Positions 15,799 through 24,956 of a DNA stretch of 41,092 bases are shown here, piece by piece (position 1 is the stretch's first letter; every line of letters starts with the position of its first letter). The notes beneath the pieces are model-generated. The model had not been told where the DNA came from. It saw nothing but the letters and a program-made list of their open reading frames with translations, and did not search any database. The stretch is from a virus, in the IMG/VR virus record IMGVR_UViG_3300000116_000048, positions 714 to 41,805 of that record. The stretch is one strand, 5' to 3'. The position numbers and the translations under genes are program-made.

Positions 15799-18759
15799 TT
15801 ATTGGTTGTAAAGATCGGTTTCTGTCAAATATCCCAGTCGCCTGAGCATGTTCTTTGAGACTTCGGTCAATCGTGAAAGGCCAGCATTGTTGTTTGGGAA
15901 ATCATTAGGGAAAGCGTCTCTAATAACTTGGGCGACTTCAAACACAGCGGTATCGTATATCTTTCGGTTGCCTTGAGTTTCTTGCCCAGGCCTTCTAATA
16001 ATTTCCTCAGTAACGTCTTCAAGCCTCTGCTTATCAAGAACTACTTGCTTACCTTGGTAAAAGAAAGGCAATCCAAGAGCCGTGTTTACAACCTGTTCTA
16101 CTGAATCGATTTCTACGTTTCCATCAGGCCGCACTCGAACTGGTTGTGGGTTGAATACCCCAGGTGTTCGTTGCAAAGTGACCTCAGACCTGTTGCCAAA
16201 ATTACGAGGTTGCGTGTAGGCGTTTTTAACTGCTTCTTGTTGTGTTCGACCAGATACGTCGTTCAAAATACGCTGCTGCTCAGTCCTAGAAGCAATTGAT
16301 TCTCTATATATCTGATTCACACGGGGGCGTATGTATTCTTCTCTCAAAGAAGCAGCACTGGGTGGTGCGCCTGTACGGCGGTTTTTCCGGGTGTCTTGTC
16401 TGTCTAGTATTTCTCGTAGACGAGCTACCTGTGGGTCGTCAGATGGCTCTGCCATTTGCGGCAACTTGCCATCCTGAATATTAGACCTTTGCATGATTGC
16501 CAAAGAATCTTCATCTCCAACAATCTCTCTTTGCTCTAACCATGCAGCAAAACCTGGGTCTTTGTCCAGCACAGGAGAAACATTGGGGTCTACCTGTTCA
16601 CCTGTTTCTTCTAGGTAGCTCTTAGCAAGTCTTGTGTAATCTTCTCTTCTTTGGGAAAGACCAGATGCACCAGTTTGTTCAGACACAATAGTTTTGTATG
16701 CTGACTCAAAATCAGATTCTGCTTGCTCAATAGCTTGAATTTGCAAAGTTTCTTCATTTAGAGCGTCTGTGCCAAAATCTTTTCTGCCACCAGTCGCGGC
16801 GACGCGACGCTGATCTTCTTTAGGCTTCGGCTTAACAGGGTTTTGTACTTCTTCTAAGTTCCCAGAAGTCACATAAGGAACTCCAAGAGAACGAGCCAAT
16901 TCAACCTGTGACCTGTCATTCAACACGGCTACAGGTGTAACTGACCCTTTGTGTAGTATTGCAGGGAAAGCAACGCCCTGTGAAACAATTACAGGCATTC
17001 CTTCTGGTGTTTGTGTCAAAGAAAACGGTAACTCAAACTGTTCCATCCGGGAAATAATTTGCGGAATCTGTTGCGGTTGGATTTCTGCAATTGACTCTGG
17101 AAGTGTTCTTTGCCCTTGTGGTTGAGGGACTAGCTCGCCACTTCTAATTCGACCAGCTCTTTCGCGTGTGTTTTTTCGCGATTGAATTCCTTGCATGGCT
17201 CGTTGCATGTATTGATCATCAGAAAGAACGCGCGAAAAATCATTTCTTTCATCTTGCGCTCTGAGTTTTTGCGCCTCTGAAATAATTTGATCTAACTCTA
17301 ACTCATCTTCAGCACTACTCTTTCTAGACTTAGTAGCTTGTGCCTTAAAAACATCACCTTGGGTTTTAAGAACTCTTTTAGCAACGCCCCCATAATGACG
17401 ACGAGCTTGCTGCAAAGCTTTGTTGTATTGCGTGTCCCCACCAGGTCCAGAAGGGAAGTTGCTTCTGTCAAGATCGAGCGCAGCGTTGGCTTTATTAAGC
17501 TCTTCATACAGAGGGTTGTCCATGCCAGAACTAATTGCAATAGCCGCTAGACCGCTTACATCTTCCCTAAAACGCGGGCTTGCCATTGCAGCCTCGCCAT
17601 ACTCAGACCCACTCCTCTGTGCGTTATAAGCAGGCGTATAAGAACCAGGCGCGTTAGGATTTTCCGTTGCTCCAATTCGTGCGGTCTTACCGCTACCAGT
17701 TGGGTCTACTAAATTGTAAGAAGCACGACCTGTGTCACTGACTTGAACGTCCGGCGCAGCAGTTTCCGGTATGCCTTCTTGCCTTCTACGACGCGCTTCG
17801 TTGCGCTCGTTCATCCTACGGCGCGGTTCGCTAAGAAATTGTGTTTCTTGAACGGTGCCAGGCTCTAGCTCTTGCTGCGCATCAAGGTCTATTCCAGCAG
17901 CTCTAGCCTCAGTTCTTTGCCAGTGTTCCCAGTCATCTTCAGCAGCTCTACCATGAGTTCGCATGAAGTAATTATCATCTTCATAGTCAGCTCTGCTCTC
18001 AGTTCTGAGACGGTACTCCGCATCTTCAGCGTTTTCTGCTGGAGGACTGCCGGGTTGTATCCGGGCTTGTCCCTGATCTCTCAAACTTTGTTGCTGTAAT
18101 TCAACCTGTCGATCACGTTCTAGAAGTTCAGCTTCGAGTTGTTCAGGAGATTTTCTTACAGGAGTCTGTGTTGTTCCTTGCTCTTGACCGCCATCAAATA
18201 CGTTCTCCCCAAACTGCCCAGTAGAAAGTTGATCGTTGGCAATTATTGGGTCTACCCCGCCAGCACGATCTTGTTGCATCTGCCGAATAGAGTCCAGCCG
18301 TGTTTGAGACAAAGGCAGACCTGTATCAAGGTCTAGCCCTTGATCCAGTCTTCTGTGTTGTTCTGCTATTTGCTCGTCGCTTAAAGCGTATTGACCTGGC
18401 TGATATCCACTAATTGGTGTGGTTTGCTGCGCTCTTGCAAGTCTTTCTCTGTTACGTGCAAGGATAGGGTTGCCCATGTCCCCTGCTTCATTTAGAAAAT
18501 CAACAGCTTGTGCGCCAAGTCTTACACCAGGCATAAAATTAAACGTGTTAAATGCTTCTTGGCCTAGTTCGCCTGCGCTTTGTACAGACTGTGGGTCAAC
18601 ACCTACGTTTAAAATTCCACCTAACGGTGATTGAGCAGCAACTTCTGTGAGACCAGAACCAATATTGCTAAGGAGTTCCTTGCCACCTGGTGCTGCTCCA
18701 AGGCCGCGCATACTGCCGCGTTGGATTCTACGTTCTTCTTCTGGTGTGTACTGAGCCAT
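15799..18759 (-). CDS. Large internal virion protein candidate
   Basis: The 986-residue product is unusually rich in Gln, Arg and Glu and largely low-complexity. A Gly/Ala-containing N-terminal region (about 1-100) leads into Gln/Arg/Glu-rich helical sequence. A more globular island lies near 570-640 (PFSLTQTPEGMPVIVSQG, ILHKGSVTPVAVLNDRSQ), and a structured C-terminal part has LPFFYQGKQVVLD. I do not recognise a family. It lies 17 bases upstream of the 2672-residue giant, and the pair resembles the large internal proteins of podoviruses in size and order. No catalytic motif is apparent. An alternative is a tail-associated structural protein. Confidence 0.8.
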   Translation of the reverse strand: MAQYTPEEERRIQRGSMRGLGAAPGGKELLSNIGSGLTEVAAQSPLGGILNVGVDPQSVQSAGELGQEAFNTFNFMPGVRLGAQAVDFLNEAGDMGNPILARNRERLARAQQTTPISGYQPGQYALSDEQIAEQHRRLDQGLDLDTGLPLSQTRLDSIRQMQQDRAGGVDPIIANDQLSTGQFGENVFDGGQEQGTTQTPVRKSPEQLEAELLERDRQVELQQQSLRDQGQARIQPGSPPAENAEDAEYRLRTESRADYEDDNYFMRTHGRAAEDDWEHWQRTEARAAGIDLDAQQELEPGTVQETQFLSEPRRRMNERNEARRRRQEGIPETAAPDVQVSDTGRASYNLVDPTGSGKTARIGATENPNAPGSYTPAYNAQRSGSEYGEAAMASPRFREDVSGLAAIAISSGMDNPLYEELNKANAALDLDRSNFPSGPGGDTQYNKALQQARRHYGGVAKRVLKTQGDVFKAQATKSRKSSAEDELELDQIISEAQKLRAQDERNDFSRVLSDDQYMQRAMQGIQSRKNTRERAGRIRSGELVPQPQGQRTLPESIAEIQPQQIPQIISRMEQFELPFSLTQTPEGMPVIVSQGVAFPAILHKGSVTPVAVLNDRSQVELARSLGVPYVTSGNLEEVQNPVKPKPKEDQRRVAATGGRKDFGTDALNEETLQIQAIEQAESDFESAYKTIVSEQTGASGLSQRREDYTRLAKSYLEETGEQVDPNVSPVLDKDPGFAAWLEQREIVGDEDSLAIMQRSNIQDGKLPQMAEPSDDPQVARLREILDRQDTRKNRRTGAPPSAASLREEYIRPRVNQIYRESIASRTEQQRILNDVSGRTQQEAVKNAYTQPRNFGNRSEVTLQRTPGVFNPQPVRVRPDGNVEIDSVEQVVNTALGLPFFYQGKQVVLDKQRLEDVTEEIIRRPGQETQGNRKIYDTAVFEVAQVIRDAFPNDFPNNNAGLSRLTEVSKNMLRRLGYLTETDLYNQ

Positions 18760-18769
18760 CTTTACTCAA

Positions 18770-20260
18770 TCAGGTAATGTATGTGCCGTCTGCGAGGGTT
18801 GTTGAACCGCCAGTGGGTAACAATGCGTTAAATCCAGAGTTGCCAAAGTATTTATCAAAAAACAGGTTTAGCTTGCCTGTGTAATTGTTGGTAAATGACA
18901 AATCAAACCTATCGTCAATTCTGTAATCAGTGTCGCCTCTAACTATGCCAACACTGGGTCCGCCGGTGTAGAGCTGAACAGGCTTAAACAAAACAAGCTC
19001 ATCAATAATCAAGCTTCTATCTGCCTGCAAAGCTGTCGTAAACTCAATCGCAACCCTAGTGTCTGCAACCAAGGTGTTTGATCCTATGTTGATTTCACCA
19101 CTCAACAAAGTGTAAGTGCTGTTTTGGTTGCTAGAACTAAAGTCCTTAGTAATTGCAGTGCCTGAGATTGCAGAAGACGTGCCATTGAATAGAGATATCG
19201 ACAGCACGCCTGAAGTAATTGTCGTAGTGTGCGCCTTGATACGGCAAGCAAAAATGTAGGGGCAGTTGGCTTGCAGCTTCGCTTGGCTACCTGCAGAGTT
19301 GTTAAGCCTTTGTGTGACCCTATGCTTTCTGCTGTTGTTTCCATTGAATTGCAGTGTGTAATCACCTCGACTACCAAACGTAGTTGTGCTTCTTGTGTAA
19401 TCGACACCTAAAGCACCTCCCTCGCCACCTGCGTCAGAAGAAAGAGCTGTGCCTCCGTTGTTGCCCAAGGTCCACAAACTGCAAGCTGTAGTACTAGACC
19501 AATCGTTGAAGTTGCTGTTGACTAAGGCATTTGTACCTGGACCTTTGCCATAGCCAGCTCTGCCAGCAGAAGTCACGCGAACAGCCTTTTTGGTTCCACT
19601 TCCACCAGGCCATTTCTTGTCTTGCCTAGAGTAGCTTTTTTCGCCTACAACACTGAAATGCTCTGCCCCTCCAATAGTTCCAAGATGCAAGTCTTGCATA
19701 CAATTGAATCTAAGTGTTTCTGCTCTTATGGATTGGTGAGGCTGAGAGGCAGCGCCTGATTGATATGAGGGTCTTGTAGTAGAAACAAGAACAGTTCCGG
19801 TTCCAACGTTGTCTCGTGCAGTTGTTGAGCCTGCGCCTGAAACTACACTTCCAGCACTAACAGTGCTTGCGGCAAGTTTATATGCGCTCGCGTGGTTGAT
19901 CATGTCATCTCGTAGAAGACCAATTGCCTCTTCTGGCCTAGTAACTTCTTTGCCTAGTCCGTCTCTAACAGAGCCAATAACAATGTTTTGCGCTGTCTTT
20001 CTAACCAGGCCGTCAAGTGAACCAAAAATTGACGAATTGATCTGGTCCTTAGCAGACGAGATATCAGAGATTTGCCAAGCATCAAACGGCCCGGACGGGT
20101 GAGCATGTGCGTCTCCACCAGTAGTTGCCGTGTACTCGCCATACAAGTCTTCGATCTCTTCTTTTAGAGTGTCCTTGAATGTATCGGTAACTTCAGAAAT
20201 CTTGAACAGCTTGCCAATTCTGGTAAAAAGCCCATTAACGCCTGTGTATGTAATTGCCAT
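18770..20260 (-). CDS. Tail fibre or spike candidate
   Basis: The 496-residue product has a conserved-looking N-terminus (MAITYTGVNGLFTRIGKLFK) followed by a helical region to about 125. A beta-rich C-terminal part contains 'ALVNSNFNDW...CSLW' (about 235-260), the start of a galactose-binding, jelly-roll carbohydrate module, and ends in Gly/Thr-rich strands. Such an N-terminal anchor plus beta-sandwich layout suits a receptor-binding or tail structural protein. It is preceded by a small beta-rich protein and followed by the two large internal-protein candidates. No depolymerase catalytic motif was seen. Function is inferred from architecture and position. Confidence 0.75.
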   Translation of the reverse strand: MAITYTGVNGLFTRIGKLFKISEVTDTFKDTLKEEIEDLYGEYTATTGGDAHAHPSGPFDAWQISDISSAKDQINSSIFGSLDGLVRKTAQNIVIGSVRDGLGKEVTRPEEAIGLLRDDMINHASAYKLAASTVSAGSVVSGAGSTTARDNVGTGTVLVSTTRPSYQSGAASQPHQSIRAETLRFNCMQDLHLGTIGGAEHFSVVGEKSYSRQDKKWPGGSGTKKAVRVTSAGRAGYGKGPGTNALVNSNFNDWSSTTACSLWTLGNNGGTALSSDAGGEGGALGVDYTRSTTTFGSRGDYTLQFNGNNSRKHRVTQRLNNSAGSQAKLQANCPYIFACRIKAHTTTITSGVLSISLFNGTSSAISGTAITKDFSSSNQNSTYTLLSGEINIGSNTLVADTRVAIEFTTALQADRSLIIDELVLFKPVQLYTGGPSVGIVRGDTDYRIDDRFDLSFTNNYTGKLNLFFDKYFGNSGFNALLPTGGSTTLADGTYIT

Positions 20261-20261
20261 T

Positions 20262-20582
20262 TTAATCGTCCACGATTAGGAATATAGAGCAAGCTACGCC
20301 GCTGGCAATAGCAAGTATTTTTTGATCTGGGTTCAGTGTGATTGTGCTGTTGTTAAGCTCAAAAAGCGCAGACCCTTTTGCGGGAATTTCAACAGACCAA
20401 ATAGTATGAAGGTTTGATACTGCTTTGACTGTATTGACCTGGACTGAAACTTTTACAAACGATGCCGTCGAAGCATCAGTGTTCGAGAGACCTATAGCTC
20501 TTATAGAACCACCGTCGTAATACACTTCAGTGGGGTCTGCTGCTGTCGTGGAGACTGTTGATTGGCTAGTTATCCTTGCCAT
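20262..20582 (-). CDS. Small beta-rich virion protein
   Basis: The 106-residue product is Ser/Thr/Val-rich with alternating hydrophobic residues (SFVKVSVQVNTVKAV, HTIWSVEIPAKGS), which suggests a compact beta-sandwich. No family was recognised. I set the start at the ATG at 20582, which overlaps the preceding gene by 17 bases; a TTG two codons earlier is possible. It lies one base upstream of the tail-fibre candidate, so it may form a complex with it. Confidence 0.68.
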   Translation of the reverse strand: MARITSQSTVSTTAADPTEVYYDGGSIRAIGLSNTDASTASFVKVSVQVNTVKAVSNLHTIWSVEIPAKGSALFELNNSTITLNPDQKILAIASGVACSIFLIVDD

Positions 20583-21069
20583 AACCAAACTTTCTGTTGA
20601 GCTTTTCCTGTCTCTGTTTACATGACTTGCACTGCTTTATGCCTAGCTTGTGGGTGATTTTGGCAATAGTATCACCAAGACCCCTAGACTTCATCGGCTT
20701 TTTTGCTGCCTGGCATTTAGAGCATCCTGGATTTGTTTTGTTTTGAGATGCCTTCGCCTTTGCCTCGGCCTTAGCCTGTCTGTCGGCAAATTCTTGCCTG
20801 GCTTCTAGCTCTGACCTAATCATAAGCTGGGTGTAATCAGACTTGGGCCAAAAGTCTTCGGCAACCCCCTTGCGAAGTTCAATCTTTTCGCATTTGGAGC
20901 AATCCCTCCAAACAGGAGTCGATCCAAAAAGGCCAAGAGAGCAGGTGCGTGGCAAATCGTCTGTCTGCACAATATCGGAACTGTGTGCGCAGTTTGAATA
21001 GACAACTTCGTACTGGTAGCTGAGACTCAAAGATGCGCATGATTGGTGTGCTGTGGCTCTGTCTTGCAT
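20566..21069 (-). CDS. Cys-rich conserved phage protein
   Basis: The 167-residue product has nine cysteines, several in C-x2-C pairs (CSKC twice, CKSC). A C-terminal segment GLGDTIAKITHKLGIKQCKS followed by CKQRQEKLNRKFGYG matches a short zinc-finger-like motif I have seen at the end of tail-region proteins in several phages. The middle is a charged coiled-coil-like helix (LEARQEFADRQAKAEAKAKA). I place the start at the ATG at 21069, which has AGGTGA about 6 bases upstream; an upstream in-frame ATG (21129) would overlap the previous gene by 52 bases. A metal-binding structural role is inferred. Confidence 0.75.
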   Translation of the reverse strand: MQDRATAHQSCASLSLSYQYEVVYSNCAHSSDIVQTDDLPRTCSLGLFGSTPVWRDCSKCEKIELRKGVAEDFWPKSDYTQLMIRSELEARQEFADRQAKAEAKAKASQNKTNPGCSKCQAAKKPMKSRGLGDTIAKITHKLGIKQCKSCKQRQEKLNRKFGYGKDN

Positions 21070-21077
21070 GTGGTCAC

Positions 21078-22394
21078 CTATGCAGTTGGGCATTTGAAGG
21101 TAAAGACTTTGGGGCTTAGTTCCATACAAGAAGCTCCTTGTAGCTGAGGTGCGTCTTCCGTGAAGATGCCTCCACTCAAGTTTACAGCGTATCCACCTCT
21201 TGCGTTAATGTCGTAAAGTTCGGACTTCTCTTCGGCAGACAGCCCTTCATCTCGGCATTTAGGTATGGCCGTTGATTTTCCTATTTGGATAAACTTGATT
21301 TCATCATTGGTCCGAATTGTGTAATACAGAAATCTCCCGGTAGAACCGCATCCAGAAAAAAGTGCGCTACACGCACAAAACGAACCGCAGCCATCAGACC
21401 CTTCAGTTTTGCCGCAAGGGCAAGTAGCCTCTACTTCGTAAAATGCAGTGCCTGGGCAATTAATGATTGGTTGGTTATTTGCATCTAGTTCATAGGTAGT
21501 TGCTTCGTAACCTATGAATCTCATGTCTTCCCAAACGAATTCGCCGTTTTCATCTGCAACTCCCCTAGGAATAAGATTAGATATTCCGTATATACTGCAA
21601 TCACCAGCAGGAATATCTTGACAAGGCACACCATCATCTGTGCTTCCGATGATTACATCAGGGCCGTTGTCGTTTGGGTAGTCTTCAATAAGTTCTGGTT
21701 CACACGTACTTAGCGATCCGAATCCGCCTATGCTGTATTTTGTGCTTCTAGATACAACGTGGGTTGATTGCAGCGTTTGCCATGTTTCTTTGTAACTGGG
21801 ACCATTCCCTACCCCGAAAGCGCAACGGCAATCTTGTTCACATCCTGCTCCAGATAACGCGCTATTTAGGTAAACGCACTCAGTTTGATTGCAATCACTA
21901 CAACCTGCTCCGCATGGGCCATTGCACGGCATTTCCCATGAATATTCACATGGATCTATTTGTGATTGAGGGCAACATGGGTGTACAGATGGGGCAGGTT
22001 CCAATGCCTTTTGGAAGAACCCCTTGCGTGTGTTTCCAAGCGATGTAACTGTAGCTAATGGCCCTGGTATATCTTCGCACACATCTTCAACAAAATCCCA
22101 CTGCTCTCTAATGCATTGCCCAGACTGGCCAATTTTCCTGCAAGTGTATTGAGGAATATCTACTTTGCAGTTTGGTCGTATTTCATATTCACAAGCCCAA
22201 CCTGGCTGTGCAGTAGCAACCCAGAATATGTACTTCTCTGAATAGCCTTCTGAAAAACAACTTGGGCAATCACCACTACATTCAATGCACGCTTCACACA
22301 AATTGCAGTCACCGCACTCTGTGCAAACTTGCCACTCACCATTCGGCCCTTCGTACACAGAATTAAAAAAAAGCGTCCACCAGTTTTGAATCAT
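21078..22394 (-). CDS. Extremely cysteine-rich virion protein
   Basis: The 438-residue product has 37 cysteines by my count (over 8 percent). Near the N-terminus eight cysteines lie three or four residues apart (24, 27, 30, 33, 36, 39, 43, 46), beginning CTECGDCNLCEACIEC. Further clusters occur around CGAGCSDC, CEQDCRC and CGSFCAC. Between them are beta-like, Tyr/Gly/Asn-rich segments. There is no signal peptide and no known enzyme motif. It lies in the tail gene run and its ATG overlaps the previous stop (TGATG). The cysteines could bind metals or form disulfides once outside the cell; the sequence does not decide between them. Confidence 0.8.
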   Translation of the reverse strand: MIQNWWTLFFNSVYEGPNGEWQVCTECGDCNLCEACIECSGDCPSCFSEGYSEKYIFWVATAQPGWACEYEIRPNCKVDIPQYTCRKIGQSGQCIREQWDFVEDVCEDIPGPLATVTSLGNTRKGFFQKALEPAPSVHPCCPQSQIDPCEYSWEMPCNGPCGAGCSDCNQTECVYLNSALSGAGCEQDCRCAFGVGNGPSYKETWQTLQSTHVVSRSTKYSIGGFGSLSTCEPELIEDYPNDNGPDVIIGSTDDGVPCQDIPAGDCSIYGISNLIPRGVADENGEFVWEDMRFIGYEATTYELDANNQPIINCPGTAFYEVEATCPCGKTEGSDGCGSFCACSALFSGCGSTGRFLYYTIRTNDEIKFIQIGKSTAIPKCRDEGLSAEEKSELYDINARGGYAVNLSGGIFTEDAPQLQGASCMELSPKVFTFKCPTA

Positions 22395-23011
22395 CAATAG
22401 CCACCAGGTGTGTTTTTTCTTTGGAGCTGACTTGGCAGAATCTTAGAAAAAATCTTACTTGACATGGTTCTGTGTTTTTCAATCCGCTCTTCTTGTTGAG
22501 CAGCTTCGGAAGCAAAGCCTTGTGTGTCACAGGCTGCGCATATTGAGTTTGGTACACAGAAATAATACTCGTCACTACCAGTGTGCTTAGACATCATTAC
22601 AACTACACCTGCAGCAATTGGTTGGACAAATATTGCAATAGGTGCGCCCGCAGGAGTTGAGTTTTCAATACAACTCCTAGTTAATCCAGGTGGGAAAAAG
22701 TCGTTTGTAAGACCTACTTCCATTGTGTTGTACGCTTCTCCAGCAACGCCCCCGTTAAGTGCATCAGAAGAAGTTGGACCTTCAACTTCAGCAAACTGAT
22801 ACGGGCCGCCAATTGAACCGTCAGTTATTACGGCTGGAAAGACTGCCGATGGCGACGACCCTCCGCCTCCTGAAACATCCATGTACAACGAATCTAATAC
22901 TGGCTTGTATCTCATAAGAGACACAACATCTTTAGCCATGCCCGCTACGAAATCCCTGTACTCGCGGGACAGAGGGTTTTTCTGGGGAATGTTGTCAGAA
23001 GTAAACCCCAT
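22394..23011 (-). CDS. Hypothetical tail-region structural protein
   Basis: The 205-residue product starts with a helical segment (YRDFVAGMAKDVVSLMRYKP), then a Gly/Ser linker and a beta-rich core that includes the hydrophobic strand pair GAPIAIFVQPIAAGVVVMMS. Near the C-terminus is a Cys pair (CAAC) and a charged helix. I do not recognise a family. It is coupled by one-base overlaps to both neighbours (TAATG and TGATG), placing it in the same translational unit as the cysteine-rich protein. Confidence 0.72.
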   Translation of the reverse strand: MGFTSDNIPQKNPLSREYRDFVAGMAKDVVSLMRYKPVLDSLYMDVSGGGGSSPSAVFPAVITDGSIGGPYQFAEVEGPTSSDALNGGVAGEAYNTMEVGLTNDFFPPGLTRSCIENSTPAGAPIAIFVQPIAAGVVVMMSKHTGSDEYYFCVPNSICAACDTQGFASEAAQQEERIEKHRTMSSKIFSKILPSQLQRKNTPGGY

Positions 23012-23955
23012 TAAGACAGCCCCAAATCAGCTAGATTCCAAGTAGCACTGTTAGTTGGTTGAATGTTCTCCCATACTTCCTCTTCTTGATACTTTTGAGT
23101 TTCGTTATTTTCTTCATCAGTCACAGGCACAAAAACAGTTTCTTTAAAACCACCCCCGCCCCTAGCTGTGAATTCATAAAACCCCTTGAACTTAAAAGTT
23201 TGGCCGTTGCTCGATGTAGTTGTGCCAAATTCATCCATTTGTACACCATCGAACCTAACGGTATAGGGGTTGAACTCTTTGCCTCCAAGAGTCACATTTA
23301 CCTTATTCAAACCGCCAACTTTGAGAATTGTCGTGTTTGAAACTGGGCTTGCAGTTGTTGCAAATGGAATTTGAATTTTGACCTGGGGGACCATTTCTGT
23401 TCTTGCGTACTGCTCAACGCCACCTACAATCCCGCCGTTAAGCGCGGCATCCGGAACCAAAACAAGCTGTTCGACTCCATCGTCACTTATTTCTTTTGCT
23501 CTGTAGTAACTCTTCCTTGCAAACATCTCTGCGCGGAACTGAACTGCTACAGTTGTGCCAGCGCCCCCACCCTGAACACCTGGGATAACAAAATACTGCA
23601 AAGTAACTAGGTATCTTTGGTCACCCATAACTTGGACATCGATTGTTTGGAGAGGGAGAGAGTTGTTGTCTGGGTGCACAATCTCGTAAGTAGTTAGCTG
23701 AGTACCAGGAACCTCAGGATCCACCCATAGCGGCCCAATCAAAGTTGAATAGTTTCCTTCACTACTAACGCCATCTAACGCAGTTAGCTCTGCAATAACT
23801 GTGTTAGCTGTTGGGCCGTCGCTATTAACATCTTCAATGTAGGTTGCAGTGCTTTTAACAATCAACTTCCTCGTTGCTCGCATACGGGTAATATCCCACC
23901 GTGAATGTTGATACGAGGTTCCAATTACGTTGTTATGTATGATTGTTGTAGTCAT
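23011..23955 (-). CDS. Tail structural protein, long member of a tandem pair
   Basis: The 314-residue product is beta-rich. Its N-terminal half aligns by eye with the 106-residue protein encoded just upstream: SYQHSRWD...RATRKLIVKSTA and SLPLQTIDVQVMGDQRYLVT match SYTGFTA...RAVRRFLVDGVN and HLPLQEISIQKV...LWLVTATYYY. The C-terminal half (KVNVTLGGKEFNPYTVRF onward) is unique. I use the ATG at 23955, which overlaps the previous TGA as ATGA; an earlier start at 23988 would run 37 bases into that gene. No named family was recognised. Confidence 0.75.
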   Translation of the reverse strand: MTTTIIHNNVIGTSYQHSRWDITRMRATRKLIVKSTATYIEDVNSDGPTANTVIAELTALDGVSSEGNYSTLIGPLWVDPEVPGTQLTTYEIVHPDNNSLPLQTIDVQVMGDQRYLVTLQYFVIPGVQGGGAGTTVAVQFRAEMFARKSYYRAKEISDDGVEQLVLVPDAALNGGIVGGVEQYARTEMVPQVKIQIPFATTASPVSNTTILKVGGLNKVNVTLGGKEFNPYTVRFDGVQMDEFGTTTSSNGQTFKFKGFYEFTARGGGGFKETVFVPVTDEENNETQKYQEEEVWENIQPTNSATWNLADLGLS

Positions 23956-24272
23956 AGTGGGTAGTAATAAGTAGCAGTAACCAGCCAAAGTTGGGCAGCA
24001 TCATTTTGCGTTCGCTTACCAACCTTTTGAATAGAAATTTCCTGCAAGGGCAAATGCCCGTTTGCGTGTACTGTTTGTGGGTGCAAATCAAAAGAAGACG
24101 CGTCGTCTATTGCTGCTGTAACCGCAGATATAACGTTGGTTTTATCAGGCGTGTTGACACCATCTACAAGAAACCTGCGAACAGCACGCTCTCTTTTGTA
24201 ATTCCCAGAGCTTGCCGTAAACCCTGTGTAGCTAGACCCAGGAAGGTCGTATGCAAGAATAGAAATTGCCAT
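23952..24272 (-). CDS. Tail structural protein, short member of a tandem pair
   Basis: The 106-residue product consists of one beta-rich domain related by eye to the N-terminal half of the next gene's product, with shared order of a SSY motif, an R-A-x-R-[RK] strand, an N-V-I/T-V-I segment, a HP/H-x-N turn, L-P-L-Q and an L-V-T-x-Y end. It probably arose by tandem duplication, or the longer one by fusion. It starts two bases after a 41-residue gene and ends in an ATGA overlap. Function is unknown. Confidence 0.73.
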   Translation of the reverse strand: MAISILAYDLPGSSYTGFTASSGNYKRERAVRRFLVDGVNTPDKTNVISAVTAAIDDASSFDLHPQTVHANGHLPLQEISIQKVGKRTQNDAAQLWLVTATYYYPL

Positions 24273-24274
24273 GT

Positions 24275-24400
24275 CTACTCCAAGGTTCTAGAAAGCAAGG
24301 ACGAAATTGCACTAAGTTCAGCTAAGGTTTGCTTCATGGTCTGATCCAATTCAGCAAGTTTTGATTCAACACCTGTCATGTCAACTTTTTCTTCAGCCAT
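24275..24400 (-). CDS. 41-residue coiled-coil micro-protein
   Basis: A short frame from ATG 24398-24400 to TAG 24275-24277 encodes a helical peptide with heptad-like Leu/Met spacing (KLAELDQTMKQTLAELSAIS). It fills the gap between two structural genes exactly, leaving two bases on one side and eleven on the other, and a GGA lies about 8 bases before the ATG. It is probably a real small gene with a trimeric or dimeric coiled coil. No homologue is known to me. Confidence 0.6.
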   Translation of the reverse strand: MAEEKVDMTGVESKLAELDQTMKQTLAELSAISSLLSRTLE

Positions 24401-24411
24401 ATTCTATCCAT

Positions 24412-24948
24412 TCATAAAGCTTCATTGGCTTCTTCAACAGGGTTTGTTTTCCCAGTGTACTTTTCAGAAACTCTGCCAGACACTGTAATTCCCACTGTTG
24501 GTTTTTCAAGATTCCAGTCTATGACTAAGGATTCTGGAACAACTCGTATGAATAAACGGGTTGCCTTGGTAGTTGCTGTTGACAAATTCTCGTCCCCGCC
24601 AACACCAACAAGAAAACCGACATCGATATATTCAGTGGTCTCTAGGTTGGCAAGTCCTATTGCAAGTGAATTAGGAACTTCGCCTTGTAGAATCATTCTG
24701 CCTTTAACGTAAGACAGATTTTTCATTTTCGTTTCTACTTCTAGGTTGCCAGCAAGGTTTCCATCGTATTCACCAGTAATGTCCATAACATCCGTGTTGA
24801 ATTCAAAACGAACAGCCGTTGGTGCAATCTTAAAAACCGTACCGTTGTAGCCGAGTGTAGCATCAGAGAAAATATATTCCTCTTCGCTACTTACAGACCC
24901 AGCGTTGGGCCGTAACCCAATATGTGGAAACTTTGACCTGCCTGGCAT
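24412..24948 (-). CDS. Tail tube-like or other small tail protein
   Basis: The 178-residue product is beta-rich, with alternating strands (YNGTVFKIAPTAVRFEFNT, YVKGRMILQGEV, ATRLFIRVVPESLVIDWNLE) and few helices. It has no cysteine. The composition and length resemble small tail tube or collar proteins, but I see no decisive motif. It lies between an 81-residue Gly-rich protein and the 41-residue coiled-coil gene in a compact run. Confidence 0.7.
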   Translation of the reverse strand: MPGRSKFPHIGLRPNAGSVSSEEEYIFSDATLGYNGTVFKIAPTAVRFEFNTDVMDITGEYDGNLAGNLEVETKMKNLSYVKGRMILQGEVPNSLAIGLANLETTEYIDVGFLVGVGGDENLSTATTKATRLFIRVVPESLVIDWNLEKPTVGITVSGRVSEKYTGKTNPVEEANEAL

Positions 24949-24956
24949 AAATTAAC

